DNA of 64,000 nucleotides from Nitrospira sp. GTDB taxonomy: Bacteria > Nitrospirota > Nitrospiria > Nitrospirales > Nitrospiraceae. The notes under the pieces were generated by a model. That model saw only the letters and a program-made list of their open reading frames with translations, did not search any database and was not told where the DNA came from. The position numbers and the translations under genes were made by a program. The DNA lies in contig CP092081.1 of assembly GCA_022226935.1 (NCBI GenBank), positions 1,382,386 to 1,446,385 on the forward strand. The letters are read 5' to 3'. Position 1 is the first letter of the stretch; every line of letters starts with the position of its first letter. Shown here piece by piece: positions 1 through 6,821 of this stretch.

Positions 1-69
1 TACCTGGAGTTTGCGAGGTGCAGTCACATATCGAATCCGTCCTACTTTGACCATATAGATCAAGTGAAG

Positions 70-127
70 CGGGGGCTGCGCCCCCGATCCCCCCGGCCGT
101 CCGGTCCATTGGTCCGGAACGGCCGGG
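70..127. repeat. two adjacent GC-rich hairpins
   Basis: Positions 70-86 form a perfect 7-bp stem (CGGGGGC / GCCCCCG) with a 3-nt loop. Positions 92-100 (CCCGGCCGT) pair perfectly with 119-127, and the inner CCGG at 101-104 pairs with 114-117 with one bulged base. They lie downstream of the leftward Rep-like operon, so they could be a strong terminator or a structured origin of a rolling-circle element. I see no gene in the rest of 1-341. Confidence 0.5.
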
Positions 128-341
128 CGGCCTCGTTGGCCGTGTTCTTCTTCGACTAATCCCCGTGGTTCCGTAAGTCCTTATCTCGCTCATTGCGCTT
201 TTAGAAGACTCCCCAAGGGACGGCCAAGCTGACGCATCGCCGTCATCATTGGATAGCTGCCGTTCAGTCGAGGCCCTATCACCCCCTGGAAGACGCAGGG
301 CGTGAAAGGGCCTATTGGGTGAGACTGAAGGGTAGGGGGCT

Positions 342-593
342 TTAGTGGCGGTAATTGCGAAACGTGAGGCCAGCGCAGGCGCAGCACAGTAGGATTTCTC
401 TGGCTACGCCGTCACACTGGTAACAGATGCGCCCCCACATGCGATCAGCGTGACAAAACTCGCACAAGCGTTCATGGCTGTGTGCCGCACAGAGCCAGCC
501 CTTTCGGGCGCGATCATAGATGAGGCCAGGCCGTCCGCAGTACGTAGGTCCAAACAGGGAATCAACTTTCCTGGCACAGCCATTAACAGTCAT
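342..593 (-). CDS. small cysteine-rich (zinc-ribbon-like) protein of the mobile element
   Basis: An 83-residue protein of no family I recognise. It has nine cysteines, including CEFC near residue 45, ICYQC about twelve residues later and LCCAC near residue 70, with several histidines. This arrangement suggests one or two zinc-binding knuckles. Its start codon overlaps the stop of the Rep-like gene in an ATGA arrangement (590-593), so it is probably translated by coupling as the last gene of the leftward mobile-element operon. A DNA-binding accessory to replication is possible but is inference. Confidence 0.6.
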   Translation of the reverse strand: MTVNGCARKVDSLFGPTYCGRPGLIYDRARKGWLCAAHSHERLCEFCHADRMWGRICYQCDGVAREILLCCACAGLTFRNYRH

Positions 594-1336
594 GCTTTAG
601 AAAAGGTGAGGCCTTTCCCCAAAACGAGTTGCAGAATAAATCCGTCGAACCAGATGGCATGACCCGCGAGCAGGTCTTCCCAGGTCTTGAAAAGGACAAC
701 GCGAGGGATTTCGATTTCCCCTCTAATCCGACGAAAAGCATTCCTGCTCGACCACTGATTGCGCATTTCTTCCCACAAGGTGCTCATAGGGAAGCCGAGC
801 GACCGTTTCCAGGACCAACACATATTCACGTACCCCGATTGATCCTGAACGTATTGGCTGATCACATACCGACTGAGGCGATTGCGAGAGCGGTTTCCAG
901 GTTTGTAGGACTTAATCCAGACGACTGGAGCCCCGTGGAGGCCTTCCCATTGTGCCGACAGCCATTCGTGCGAGATCCAGAACCGGCGAGCCCGTTCACC
1001 ATCGGGGATTCGCCAAGCCCAAAAGATATGCAGCACGCCGTGACCTTCTTCCGTGCGAACTTGGTAATACTCCAGGCCTCGAAAGCCGAGCTGTCGTTCG
1101 ATCCGTTGACGTAATTGCTTATGGTGATAGGTCAGCTTGTCGGCCTGGCCGCCTTGTGCGGTAGACAGGGTGACCCATAACACTTGGAAGTGATGGGCCT
1201 CCCAAAACCACAAGAGCGAACGGACCCGTTGATACCCACGCTTTTGTTTGCGCGACCATTCCTGCCTGGCAGGCCGTTCGCGTGACTCAGGGTCTTGAGG
1301 GGCTGATTCGAATCTGGATGAATAGGCCTCAGCCAT
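590..1336 (-). CDS. putative replication initiator (Rep)-like protein
   Basis: A 248-residue protein resembling rolling-circle replication initiators in layout. There is a beta-strand ending in VTLSTA (motif-1 like, about residues 53-61), then EEGHGVLHIFWAW (about residues 96-108) where the metal-binding HUH motif would fall, then RYVISQYVQ with two tyrosines about four residues apart, where a catalytic tyrosine would lie. The histidine motif is degenerate: H-x3-H, with Phe where the second HUH His is expected. The protein is rich in Trp and Arg. Its start overlaps the preceding small ORF by 8 nt (ATGGCTGA), so translation is coupled. An inactive or divergent Rep, or an unrelated DNA-binding protein, cannot be excluded. 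Confidence 0.5.
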   Translation of the reverse strand: MAEAYSSRFESAPQDPESRERPARQEWSRKQKRGYQRVRSLLWFWEAHHFQVLWVTLSTAQGGQADKLTYHHKQLRQRIERQLGFRGLEYYQVRTEEGHGVLHIFWAWRIPDGERARRFWISHEWLSAQWEGLHGAPVVWIKSYKPGNRSRNRLSRYVISQYVQDQSGYVNMCWSWKRSLGFPMSTLWEEMRNQWSSRNAFRRIRGEIEIPRVVLFKTWEDLLAGHAIWFDGFILQLVLGKGLTFSKA

Positions 1337-1523
1337 GAAACGTCTCCTCAGATGGTGGTGGTGGCGAGAAAGCCGGGAGAGACGAACTCTGGGGACTCGT
1401 AGAAGTACTGCTAATCAAGCCGGTGAGTCGTCGTGCACCCTGGAGCAGAAGAGCCTGCAGGCGTGAGCTGCGCTCTTCTCTCGCGTGTGAATTGACAGGG
1501 ATGAAATGGACTTCAATCTTCAT
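1329..1523 (-). CDS. small hypothetical protein between Xre and Rep-like genes
   Basis: A 64-residue frame starting MKIEVHFIPV, with a short beta-strand, a basic helix (LQALLLQGARRL) and a Pro/Ser-rich tail. I do not recognise a family. The chosen ATG lies inside the last codons of the upstream Xre gene (11-nt overlap), and the stop overlaps the start of the Rep-like gene by 8 nt. Those overlaps are the main support that it is real, because the frame is short. A longer frame opening at 1601 would overlap most of the Xre gene and is not credible. Confidence 0.5.
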   Translation of the reverse strand: MKIEVHFIPVNSHAREERSSRLQALLLQGARRLTGLISSTSTSPQSSSLPAFSPPPPSEETFHG

Positions 1524-1779
1524 TGGGGTGCCCATTGGGCAACGCATGATCATGGGAAAGATCGGGTGTCTTTTCAGCCTGCAACTCGAAGAGTTCATCA
1601 ACGGTGCAACCGAAATACTCAGCGAGGAGAAGGGCGACCTGCAGACTCGGTACCGCCTTGCCCTGCTCCATTTTGGTGACGTAGGAACGATTCACCCGTA
1701 TCCTGCGTGCCAGGGTAGCCTTGGAAATGCCGCGTTGCGCTTGTCGAGCCCGCCATTCTTTCAGGTGATTTTTGATCAT
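1513..1779 (-). CDS. Xre-family helix-turn-helix regulator
   Basis: An 88-residue protein that is almost wholly one Cro/C1-type helix-turn-helix domain. The recognisable core is ATLARRIRVNRSYVTKMEQG followed by SLQVALLLAEYF, with a short acidic tail. It is first in the leftward operon, preceded by a good ribosome site (GGAGG, 7 nt before the ATG) and a promoter at 1800-1828. As in temperate phages and integrative elements, it probably represses its own operon and/or the divergent one. It faces a second Xre-type regulator at 1887, an arrangement typical of a lysogeny-like switch. Confidence 0.85.
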   Translation of the reverse strand: MIKNHLKEWRARQAQRGISKATLARRIRVNRSYVTKMEQGKAVPSLQVALLLAEYFGCTVDELFELQAEKTPDLSHDHALPNGHPNED

Positions 1780-1799
1780 GTGCAGCCTCCGTGAAGCGT

Positions 1800-1828
1800 A
1801 CTATAGGGTCTCGTTGCCTAATGGTCAA
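1800..1828 (-). promoter_or_regulatory. sigma-70 promoter of the leftward Xre/Rep operon
   Basis: Read leftward, TTGACC (1828-1823), a 17-bp spacer and TATAGT (1805-1800) give a near-consensus promoter about 20 bp from the Xre start. Confidence 0.7.
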
Positions 1829-1846
1829 GCAGGTGGAAAGATTTTG

Positions 1847-1878
1847 TGTTGACTGTATGACAACATCTGAGCTATAGA
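1847..1878 (+). promoter_or_regulatory. promoter of the rightward operon with overlapping inverted-repeat operator
   Basis: TTGACT (1849-1854), an 18-bp spacer and TATAGA (1873-1878) form a sigma-70 promoter just before the second Xre gene. An inverted repeat, TGTTG-N9-CAACA (1847-1865), with additional matching C and G inside, covers the -35 box. It is a likely operator for one of the two Xre proteins. Confidence 0.6.
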
Positions 1879-1886
1879 CTGCTCCC

Positions 1887-2267
1887 ATGAATACTCCAGA
1901 GCTCAATCGAGAAACTCCCCAAGCCCCGCAGGGTTTTCGCGCCCTGGTCAAAAAGCGAATGGAAGAGGTGAATCTCAGTCTACGGACTGTGGCCGCCGAA
2001 ACGGGGATTTCCCCGGCTTATCTCTCTCGTTTGTTATCTGGCGAACGGGGACTTCCGCCAGACGATGAGATGATTCTGAGACTGGCCGAGGTCCTGCGCA
2101 TCGATCCGCCTGAGCGGCTGCTTGTGGAAGCGAAGCGAGTGCCGAATCTACTGCTTCCGGCCCTTTTGAGCGCTCACCAAGCCGTGTCGAGCGCAGAACT
2201 GAAGGAAGCGATGAAGCAGTTAAAGGCGGTGATTGTCCAGCAACGAAAGAGGAGATTTCGGCGATGA
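1887..2267 (+). CDS. Xre-family regulator (ImmR-like)
   Basis: A 126-residue protein with an N-terminal Cro/C1 helix-turn-helix (about residues 10-65: LSLRTVAAETGISPAYLSRL) and a helical C-terminal half ending in a basic tail. It overlaps the following ImmA-like protease gene by ATGA. The pairing of an Xre repressor with a co-encoded ImmA protease is the switch of elements such as ICEBs1, where the protease cleaves the repressor to release excision; the same logic is inferred here. The start follows the promoter at 1849-1878 by 8 nt, so the leader is extremely short or leaderless. Confidence 0.85.
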   Translation: MNTPELNRETPQAPQGFRALVKKRMEEVNLSLRTVAAETGISPAYLSRLLSGERGLPPDDEMILRLAEVLRIDPPERLLVEAKRVPNLLLPALLSAHQAVSSAELKEAMKQLKAVIVQQRKRRFRR

Positions 2268-2833
2268 AGACGGTATCCGGTCTGCTCCACTCGTTCATCC
2301 AGTGGTTGCGACGACCGGAACGCTTTATTCAGAAACTCCAAGCTATCTATCCCCACTGCCAAACGCTCCCTTTCCACAATCAAGAAGATGCTGCGGCCCA
2401 ACAGGGCGTCGAGTTGCTTGAAACCACGTTCAGCCCTAAGATTGAAGGTATAACGACCAGGGACGAGGGCCAGGTCATCATTGTGACTCGCCGTGGCCTC
2501 AGTCCGCTGAATCGACAATTTGTCATTGCCCACGAATTGGGGCATGTCCATTTGCATCTTCCCGACATGAAAGACACGGAGGAGGCAGCCTTGCTCACTC
2601 CGAATGATCACCGAGACATCGAGGCTGATGCGTTTGCCCTTGTCTGGTTGATGGGGTCCTTACCGAAGGAGCGACTAGAGCGAGAAGTCTTCCCGTATGT
2701 GCTCAATAATCGCGAAATGGCCTGGCGCGCACTGCGTGTGATTGGCTACCTGGCGTGGTATCACCAGCGCATCCGCTTGGCGAACTGGCTGGAACGCGCC
2801 TGCTTGGCCCTACAAGAGAAAGGAACGGCATAA
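2264..2833 (+). CDS. ImmA/IrrE-family metallopeptidase
   Basis: A 189-residue protein with the zinc-protease motif HELGH (in IAHELGHVHLH, about residue 90) and a downstream EADAFA segment supplying the third ligand, both characteristic of the ImmA/IrrE (DUF955) family. These proteases inactivate Xre-type repressors. It sits between its likely target regulator (ATGA overlap) and the serine recombinase (TAATG overlap), so the three genes form one coupled unit controlling and carrying out excision. Confidence 0.87.
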   Translation: MKTVSGLLHSFIQWLRRPERFIQKLQAIYPHCQTLPFHNQEDAAAQQGVELLETTFSPKIEGITTRDEGQVIIVTRRGLSPLNRQFVIAHELGHVHLHLPDMKDTEEAALLTPNDHRDIEADAFALVWLMGSLPKERLEREVFPYVLNNREMAWRALRVIGYLAWYHQRIRLANWLERACLALQEKGTA

Positions 2834-4377
2834 TGGCAGTTACACCCGTCCCGACCATTTGCGGGCTCTATACGCGCGTCTCGACGCGGAATCAGGCAGA
2901 CACCGAATACAGTTCTCTCGAAACCCAACGCGAAAAGCTGGAGGCCTACTGCAAGAGCCAGGATCAATACGTCATTTATCGAGTCTATGAAGACGCTGGC
3001 TTCTCGGCGGATACGATGAATCGACCGGCTCTGAAGGAAATGCTGCAGGATATTCGTACTGGACGGATATCCTGCGTGCTGGCGTACAAAATTGATCGAT
3101 TAACCAGATCCGTGAAAGATTTCCATGTCCTGATGGATCTATTCGACCGCCACGGCGCGAAGTTCGTGTCGATTACCCAAAGTCTTGATACGCATCATCC
3201 GATGGGACGACTGCTGCGGAACATCCTCCTCGACTTTGCCCAATTTGAACGGGAAATGACGGCGGATCGTACCCGAGACAAGATGCAGCAACGGGCCACG
3301 AAGGGCCTGTGGAATGGCGGAATTGTTCCCTTCGGCTACCGCAATGAAGATAAGCGCCTGGTCAGACATCCGGAGGAAGCCGCCTGTGTGCAATTCATAT
3401 TTCAGCAGTTTGTCCAAGACCCATCACTGACCCGACTTCGTGCCGAGCTCCATCGCAGAGGATGGCTTTCGAGGAGCGGGAAGCAGTGGGGAAAGATGAC
3501 GCTGGCCTATATCCTGGCAAATCCCGTGTATTGCGGGCGCACGCAGTTTAACGACCAACTATTCCAGGGGGAACACGAAGCGTTGATTGAGGAGGGGCTG
3601 TATCACAAGGTTCAATCGCTTCCTCGCGATCATGGCAGAGCGGTTACCAAGATCCAACGGACATTTCTTCTCAAGGGATTGCTCCGATGCAGTGTCTGCC
3701 AGTCGTTTATGAGCCCTCACTACACGCAGAAGCGCCGAAAGGATCAATCAATCAACCGAATTGCCTACTATCGCTGCACGAAGACCATGCAGCACAGCAA
3801 CAGCGTCTGCCCCATCAAAGCCCTCAATGCCGACGCGGTAGAAAATCAGGTTGTTGAATATCTATCCACCCTGAGCCAGCAAGCGGAATGGGTAAAAGTC
3901 ACAGTCGAGGAGTTGAACCGGGACCAAAAAGAGCAAGTGCGACCGTTGGAACAGGAGGCGATCCGGCTGAAAGCGAGCCTGAATCGGCTGGAACGCGAAA
4001 TAGATCGATTGGTGCGAGGGGTAGGGCAGGGGACTGTATCCGTCCAACGCCTTGAAGAGGAGATGCGCCGGCAGCAGCAGGAACAACATAGCCTAGAAGC
4101 TCAATACCAGGCCGTGCAACGACAGATCCAGGAACATACGGCGAGGGAATATGATGCAGAGGTTGTGCTACGCAACCTGAAGAATTTTCAACGAATCTTC
4201 GCGGCTTTGCTTCCGAAAGAGAAGATGGAAGTACTGCGGTGTTTGGTGCGAGATATCATCGTCCACCCCGACAAGCTCGTCTTTAATATCTTTGAACTTG
4301 ACGAGGTGGGAACGAGTTCGCAAGAGCGTAAAGGTTGTCTCCCCGGGCAGGACTCGAACCTGCGACCAGCCGGTTAA
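2833..4377 (+). CDS. large serine recombinase (integrase), reading into tRNA-Asn
   Basis: A 514-residue large serine recombinase. The N-terminal resolvase domain has the catalytic serine in YTRVSTRNQ (Ser17) and the arginine-bearing IDRLTRS segment. A recombinase domain follows (about residues 160-270), then a zinc ribbon (CSVC, then YRC and CPIK, about 290-340) and a long coiled coil (about 350-450). The start at 2833 overlaps the protease stop; a frame extending further left is out-of-context. The last dozen residues (CLPGQDSNLRPAG) are the antisense translation of the tRNA-Asn 3' half, and the TAA stop is in the anticodon region. The native C-terminus in the excised form probably differs. 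Confidence 0.93.
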   Translation: MAVTPVPTICGLYTRVSTRNQADTEYSSLETQREKLEAYCKSQDQYVIYRVYEDAGFSADTMNRPALKEMLQDIRTGRISCVLAYKIDRLTRSVKDFHVLMDLFDRHGAKFVSITQSLDTHHPMGRLLRNILLDFAQFEREMTADRTRDKMQQRATKGLWNGGIVPFGYRNEDKRLVRHPEEAACVQFIFQQFVQDPSLTRLRAELHRRGWLSRSGKQWGKMTLAYILANPVYCGRTQFNDQLFQGEHEALIEEGLYHKVQSLPRDHGRAVTKIQRTFLLKGLLRCSVCQSFMSPHYTQKRRKDQSINRIAYYRCTKTMQHSNSVCPIKALNADAVENQVVEYLSTLSQQAEWVKVTVEELNRDQKEQVRPLEQEAIRLKASLNRLEREIDRLVRGVGQGTVSVQRLEEEMRRQQQEQHSLEAQYQAVQRQIQEHTAREYDAEVVLRNLKNFQRIFAALLPKEKMEVLRCLVRDIIVHPDKLVFNIFELDEVGTSSQERKGCLPGQDSNLRPAG

Positions 4378-4411
4378 CAGCCGGCTGCTCTACCAACTGA
4401 GCTACCGGGGA
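4339..4411 (-). tRNA. tRNA-Asn(GTT)
   Basis: On the minus strand a full cloverleaf is present: acceptor TCCCCGG/CCGGGGA, D-arm GCTC/GAGC, anticodon stem GCCGG/CCGGC with loop CTGTTAA (anticodon GTT), and T-arm GCAGG/CCTGC with TTCGAGT loop. The discriminator base is G and no CCA is encoded. The 3' half overlaps the end of the serine recombinase frame and is the probable integration site of the element on its left. Confidence 0.97.
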
Positions 4412-4475
4412 ACGAGGGTGTAGTTAACGAACGAGGGCATTCTAACAAAACTGAAGAGCGAAGGGGGAGACTTTT

Positions 4476-4742
4476 TTAAATGCCAAAATCATCAGTTTCG
4501 TCTTCGTCGGACGAAGCATCCGTATTGCCTTCCGCTTGTGCGGCGAAATGTTTGGCCCATGTCAGATAGAGATTTCCACTATCTCGCATAGTGTCAGCAG
4601 CTTTGATGAGCTTTTCTGCCAATTCGGGGTCCTTCCCACTCGCATGGATAACGGCAGCTCGCCGTTCAATAGCCTTAGGGTACTCGTTCAACAAGGCGGC
4701 TATGTTTCGGAGGAGCTCATCAAGTACGTTATCTTCTTCCAT
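4476..4742 (-). CDS. hypothetical acidic helical protein
   Basis: An 88-residue protein of unknown family. It is mostly alpha-helical, beginning MEEDNVLDELLRNIAALLNEY, and ends in a very acidic tail rich in Asp and Glu. No signal peptide or motif is visible. A GGGGAG ribosome site stands 6 nt before the ATG. It lies between the terminator of the OFOR operon and the tRNA-Asn gene and points the same way; the 28-nt gap to the terminator leaves little room for its own promoter. Confidence 0.6.
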   Translation of the reverse strand: MEEDNVLDELLRNIAALLNEYPKAIERRAAVIHASGKDPELAEKLIKAADTMRDSGNLYLTWAKHFAAQAEGNTDASSDEDETDDFGI

Positions 4743-4770
4743 TAGATCTCCCCAGTGCGCAACTCAAGAA

Positions 4771-4803
4771 AAAACCCCATAGCGCGGGACGCTATGGGGT
4801 TTT
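4771..4803. terminator. strong (bidirectional) terminator after the OFOR operon
   Basis: A perfect 14-bp stem, AAAACCCCATAGCG paired with 4790-4803, with a 5-nt loop. It is flanked by A- and T-runs on both sides, so it can act in both directions. It lies 17 nt after the delta-subunit stop. Confidence 0.9.
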
Positions 4804-4820
4804 TGAGGCGAAGTATCTGC

Positions 4821-5099
4821 TTACCCTTGGTAGGCTTGTCCGAGGGCTGCAGACTCGGACTTGTGAGACATCAGCTGCCCGGTGGCGCTGACTGCCTGCA
4901 TTTCGATCGCTTGATGTTTGGCGGCATTGCAGACGACGACGCAGAGCTCGCAACCTTTGCAGCGATCAATCGTGACTTCCGCCACCATTTTCGTGACGTT
5001 GAGATCCAGGCAATTGGCTTCAGGGCAATACATAATGCACAGACGGCAACCCTTTTTTGCCACGCACTTCTCGTCGATAACTTGCGCTACGTTATACAT
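4821..5099 (-). CDS. 2-oxoacid:ferredoxin oxidoreductase, delta (ferredoxin-like) subunit
   Basis: A 92-residue two-[4Fe-4S] protein that would carry electrons between ferredoxin and the catalytic subunits. The second cluster motif is a standard C47-x2-C50-x2-C53-x3-C57, but followed by Asn instead of Pro. The first is atypical: C12-x5-C18-x2-C21-x3-C25-Pro, with an extra C30. It is the last gene of the five-gene leftward operon, ending just before a strong terminator. In five-subunit enzymes of reductive-TCA organisms this subunit is the electron-entry module. Confidence 0.88.
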   Translation of the reverse strand: MYNVAQVIDEKCVAKKGCRLCIMYCPEANCLDLNVTKMVAEVTIDRCKGCELCVVVCNAAKHQAIEMQAVSATGQLMSHKSESAALGQAYQG

Positions 5100-5122
5100 G
5101 CGACGTGGTTCCTTCTCTCTCG

Positions 5123-5830
5123 TTAAGCCGCAACGGCAGGATTACCGACTCGCAACTCGACCTTATTTTTCTCGGCCCATTCGCTTGCGATCTCGTATGC
5201 TCGCTTGACGGTTGCCAAATTCTTGGCCAGCAGCATTTCCTTTTTGGCGAACTTCTTCTTGATGGCTTCGTCCAAGGAGGCCGTTCCGCCGGATGCGACA
5301 AATTTCTTTCCAAACCGTTCCTGTAAAGCACCGTCCAAAGCTTCCATCGAGACGCATTTGGTAATGCCCGCCACCGAACCGATCATCGACATGTTCGTTG
5401 AAAGCTCGGTCCCTGCGACTTCAATCGCCAGTTCAGTTCCCGCGATATAAAACAAGGAGACGTTCAGGTCTTTCAGGCGAGTCAGATCTTCCTCTGAGAG
5501 AAGGGGTTGCGCGGAGTTGATGATCACCACTCCGCCTTCCTTCACACCGGAATAGAAGGGCATCGTATAGCTTTTGCCCATCGTAATGACCTGAGGGTGA
5601 AACACTTCGATGACATCCGGGAATACCAGTTCTCCTCGGTCATAAATGCGCTCAATCCCAATCCGGCAATAACTCTCTGCCGGCGCCATACGTTTTTCAG
5701 CGCCAAAGAAGGGGTTTGAAATAGAAAATTTCCCGTCTTTGTTGGCGGCCATAGCCATGACATGGGCTGCCGTCACGGCTCCTTGGCCACCTAATCCGGA
5801 CATGCGAATATTGAGTCTTTTCTTGATCAT
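5123..5830 (-). CDS. 2-oxoacid:ferredoxin oxidoreductase, gamma subunit
   Basis: A 235-residue gamma subunit. It opens with the family signature RMSGLGGQGAVTAAHVMAMAA and continues with the typical alpha/beta fold (ESYCRIG, FPDVIEVFHPQVIT). In this family the gamma domain contributes coenzyme A binding and packs on the alpha subunit. A charged C-terminal extension follows residue 185 or so. It sits between the beta and delta genes with gaps of 17 and 23 nt, as expected for one mRNA. Confidence 0.9.
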   Translation of the reverse strand: MIKKRLNIRMSGLGGQGAVTAAHVMAMAANKDGKFSISNPFFGAEKRMAPAESYCRIGIERIYDRGELVFPDVIEVFHPQVITMGKSYTMPFYSGVKEGGVVIINSAQPLLSEEDLTRLKDLNVSLFYIAGTELAIEVAGTELSTNMSMIGSVAGITKCVSMEALDGALQERFGKKFVASGGTASLDEAIKKKFAKKEMLLAKNLATVKRAYEIASEWAEKNKVELRVGNPAVAA

Positions 5831-5847
5831 GAACGACCTCCGGTTCC

Positions 5848-6750
5848 TTAGGCTTTTCCAGCCAGCTGCTTGGCGGCAGCTTTGCGTTCCTTGTCTTTTG
5901 CTGCCAACTCAGCCAGGAACTGCTTTGCCGGCTCGCTGACATATTCCTTATAGGCAAATCGCTCAGTAGGCTTTTCAGAATCGCGCATTTCCTGAAGGCC
6001 TTCCATGCTGTTCTTACCAATTTCGAGAATGCAGGGCGTATAGAGCTGGATGTACGTTGGCCCAATTTCACGTGCGATCAAAACAGAGTTGCGGATGACT
6101 TTTTCTACCAGTGACGGTTTGCTTACGGTGCAATTGACCACGTAATGGCAACCGGACTCACGCGCAATTTCTGGTAAACGAACTTTGTCAAACAGTTTGC
6201 CAACAGGGGCCATTTTCGCGACGAACCCCTTTTGCATCAAACCGCTTTCTTGGCCGCCAGTATTCGCGTAGAGCTCGTTATCAAAACAGATCGTGGTAAA
6301 TTTTTCTTGACGGAACCACGCTTGCAAGGTCATATCGAGACCGATGTCTACTGTGGCACCGTCACCGGCCAGGACGACTACATCTTTCACACGATCAGGG
6401 AATCGTACGCTGAGTGCTCGTTTCAAACCTGATGCAATCGCATTTTGGTTGCCGAAGAGAGAGTGAATGTTGTGCACGGCCACCATGGGAAACACCAGGC
6501 TGGTGCAGCCCGTCGACCCGACCATGACGGTATCTTCAGGGTTGGGCAGGGAAGCGAGAATATACCGGAATGCCATGGACTCAGGGCAACCTGCGCACAA
6601 GGAGTGCTGTTCAATCAACTCTTTGGAAGTTCCGATATCCTTCCAACCGCGGTCTTCTTTGCCATAGGTCGCACTTTGGACCAAATCCTGGTAGTCCGAC
6701 GGCATGATGTCATATAGATCCGGCGAAATTTTGATTCGCTCTTTGCTCAT
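5848..6750 (-). CDS. 2-oxoacid:ferredoxin oxidoreductase, beta (TPP-binding) subunit
   Basis: A 300-residue beta subunit that binds thiamine pyrophosphate. The motif GDGATVDIGLD followed by the N-E-L-Y-A-N-T-G-G segment is the TPP/Mg site. The cysteines in CAGCPE near residue 52 and CTS near residue 82 correspond to cluster ligands of the family. With alpha and gamma it forms the catalytic core that reductively carboxylates acetyl-CoA or succinyl-CoA, the reverse-TCA direction. Sequence alone does not let me decide between pyruvate and 2-oxoglutarate as substrate. Confidence 0.92.
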   Translation of the reverse strand: MSKERIKISPDLYDIMPSDYQDLVQSATYGKEDRGWKDIGTSKELIEQHSLCAGCPESMAFRYILASLPNPEDTVMVGSTGCTSLVFPMVAVHNIHSLFGNQNAIASGLKRALSVRFPDRVKDVVVLAGDGATVDIGLDMTLQAWFRQEKFTTICFDNELYANTGGQESGLMQKGFVAKMAPVGKLFDKVRLPEIARESGCHYVVNCTVSKPSLVEKVIRNSVLIAREIGPTYIQLYTPCILEIGKNSMEGLQEMRDSEKPTERFAYKEYVSEPAKQFLAELAAKDKERKAAAKQLAGKA

Positions 6751-6821
6751 GTGTGCCTCCTCAAGGCTTAGCGATCTCGAATTTGATGACTCAGATTACT
6801 GCATCAGTACAAGGTACAATA

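Larger units (their letters stand above)
1..4338. mobile_element. integrated mobile element, one end, inserted at tRNA-Asn
   Basis: The stretch left of the tRNA-Asn gene carries only mobile-element functions: two Xre-type regulators, an ImmA/IrrE-type protease, a Rep-like protein and a large serine recombinase. It ends exactly at the 3' end of the tRNA, the usual target of integrating elements. The recombinase gene is the last gene before the junction and reads into the tRNA. The left border is not in the window: no second copy of the tRNA 3' end is visible between 1 and 340. A Rep-like gene plus an integrase suggests an element that both integrates and replicates as a circle; that is inference. 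Confidence 0.75.

Noticed and set aside
1-340. A left copy of the tRNA-Asn 3' end (attL)
   Set aside because: I read this stretch for the GACTCGAAC core on both strands and did not find it; the border probably lies outside the window.
190-387. A 65-residue leftward frame beyond the Cys-rich gene
   Set aside because: It overlaps the Cys-rich gene, has no recognisable feature or ribosome site, and sits in a low-complexity leader; probably chance.
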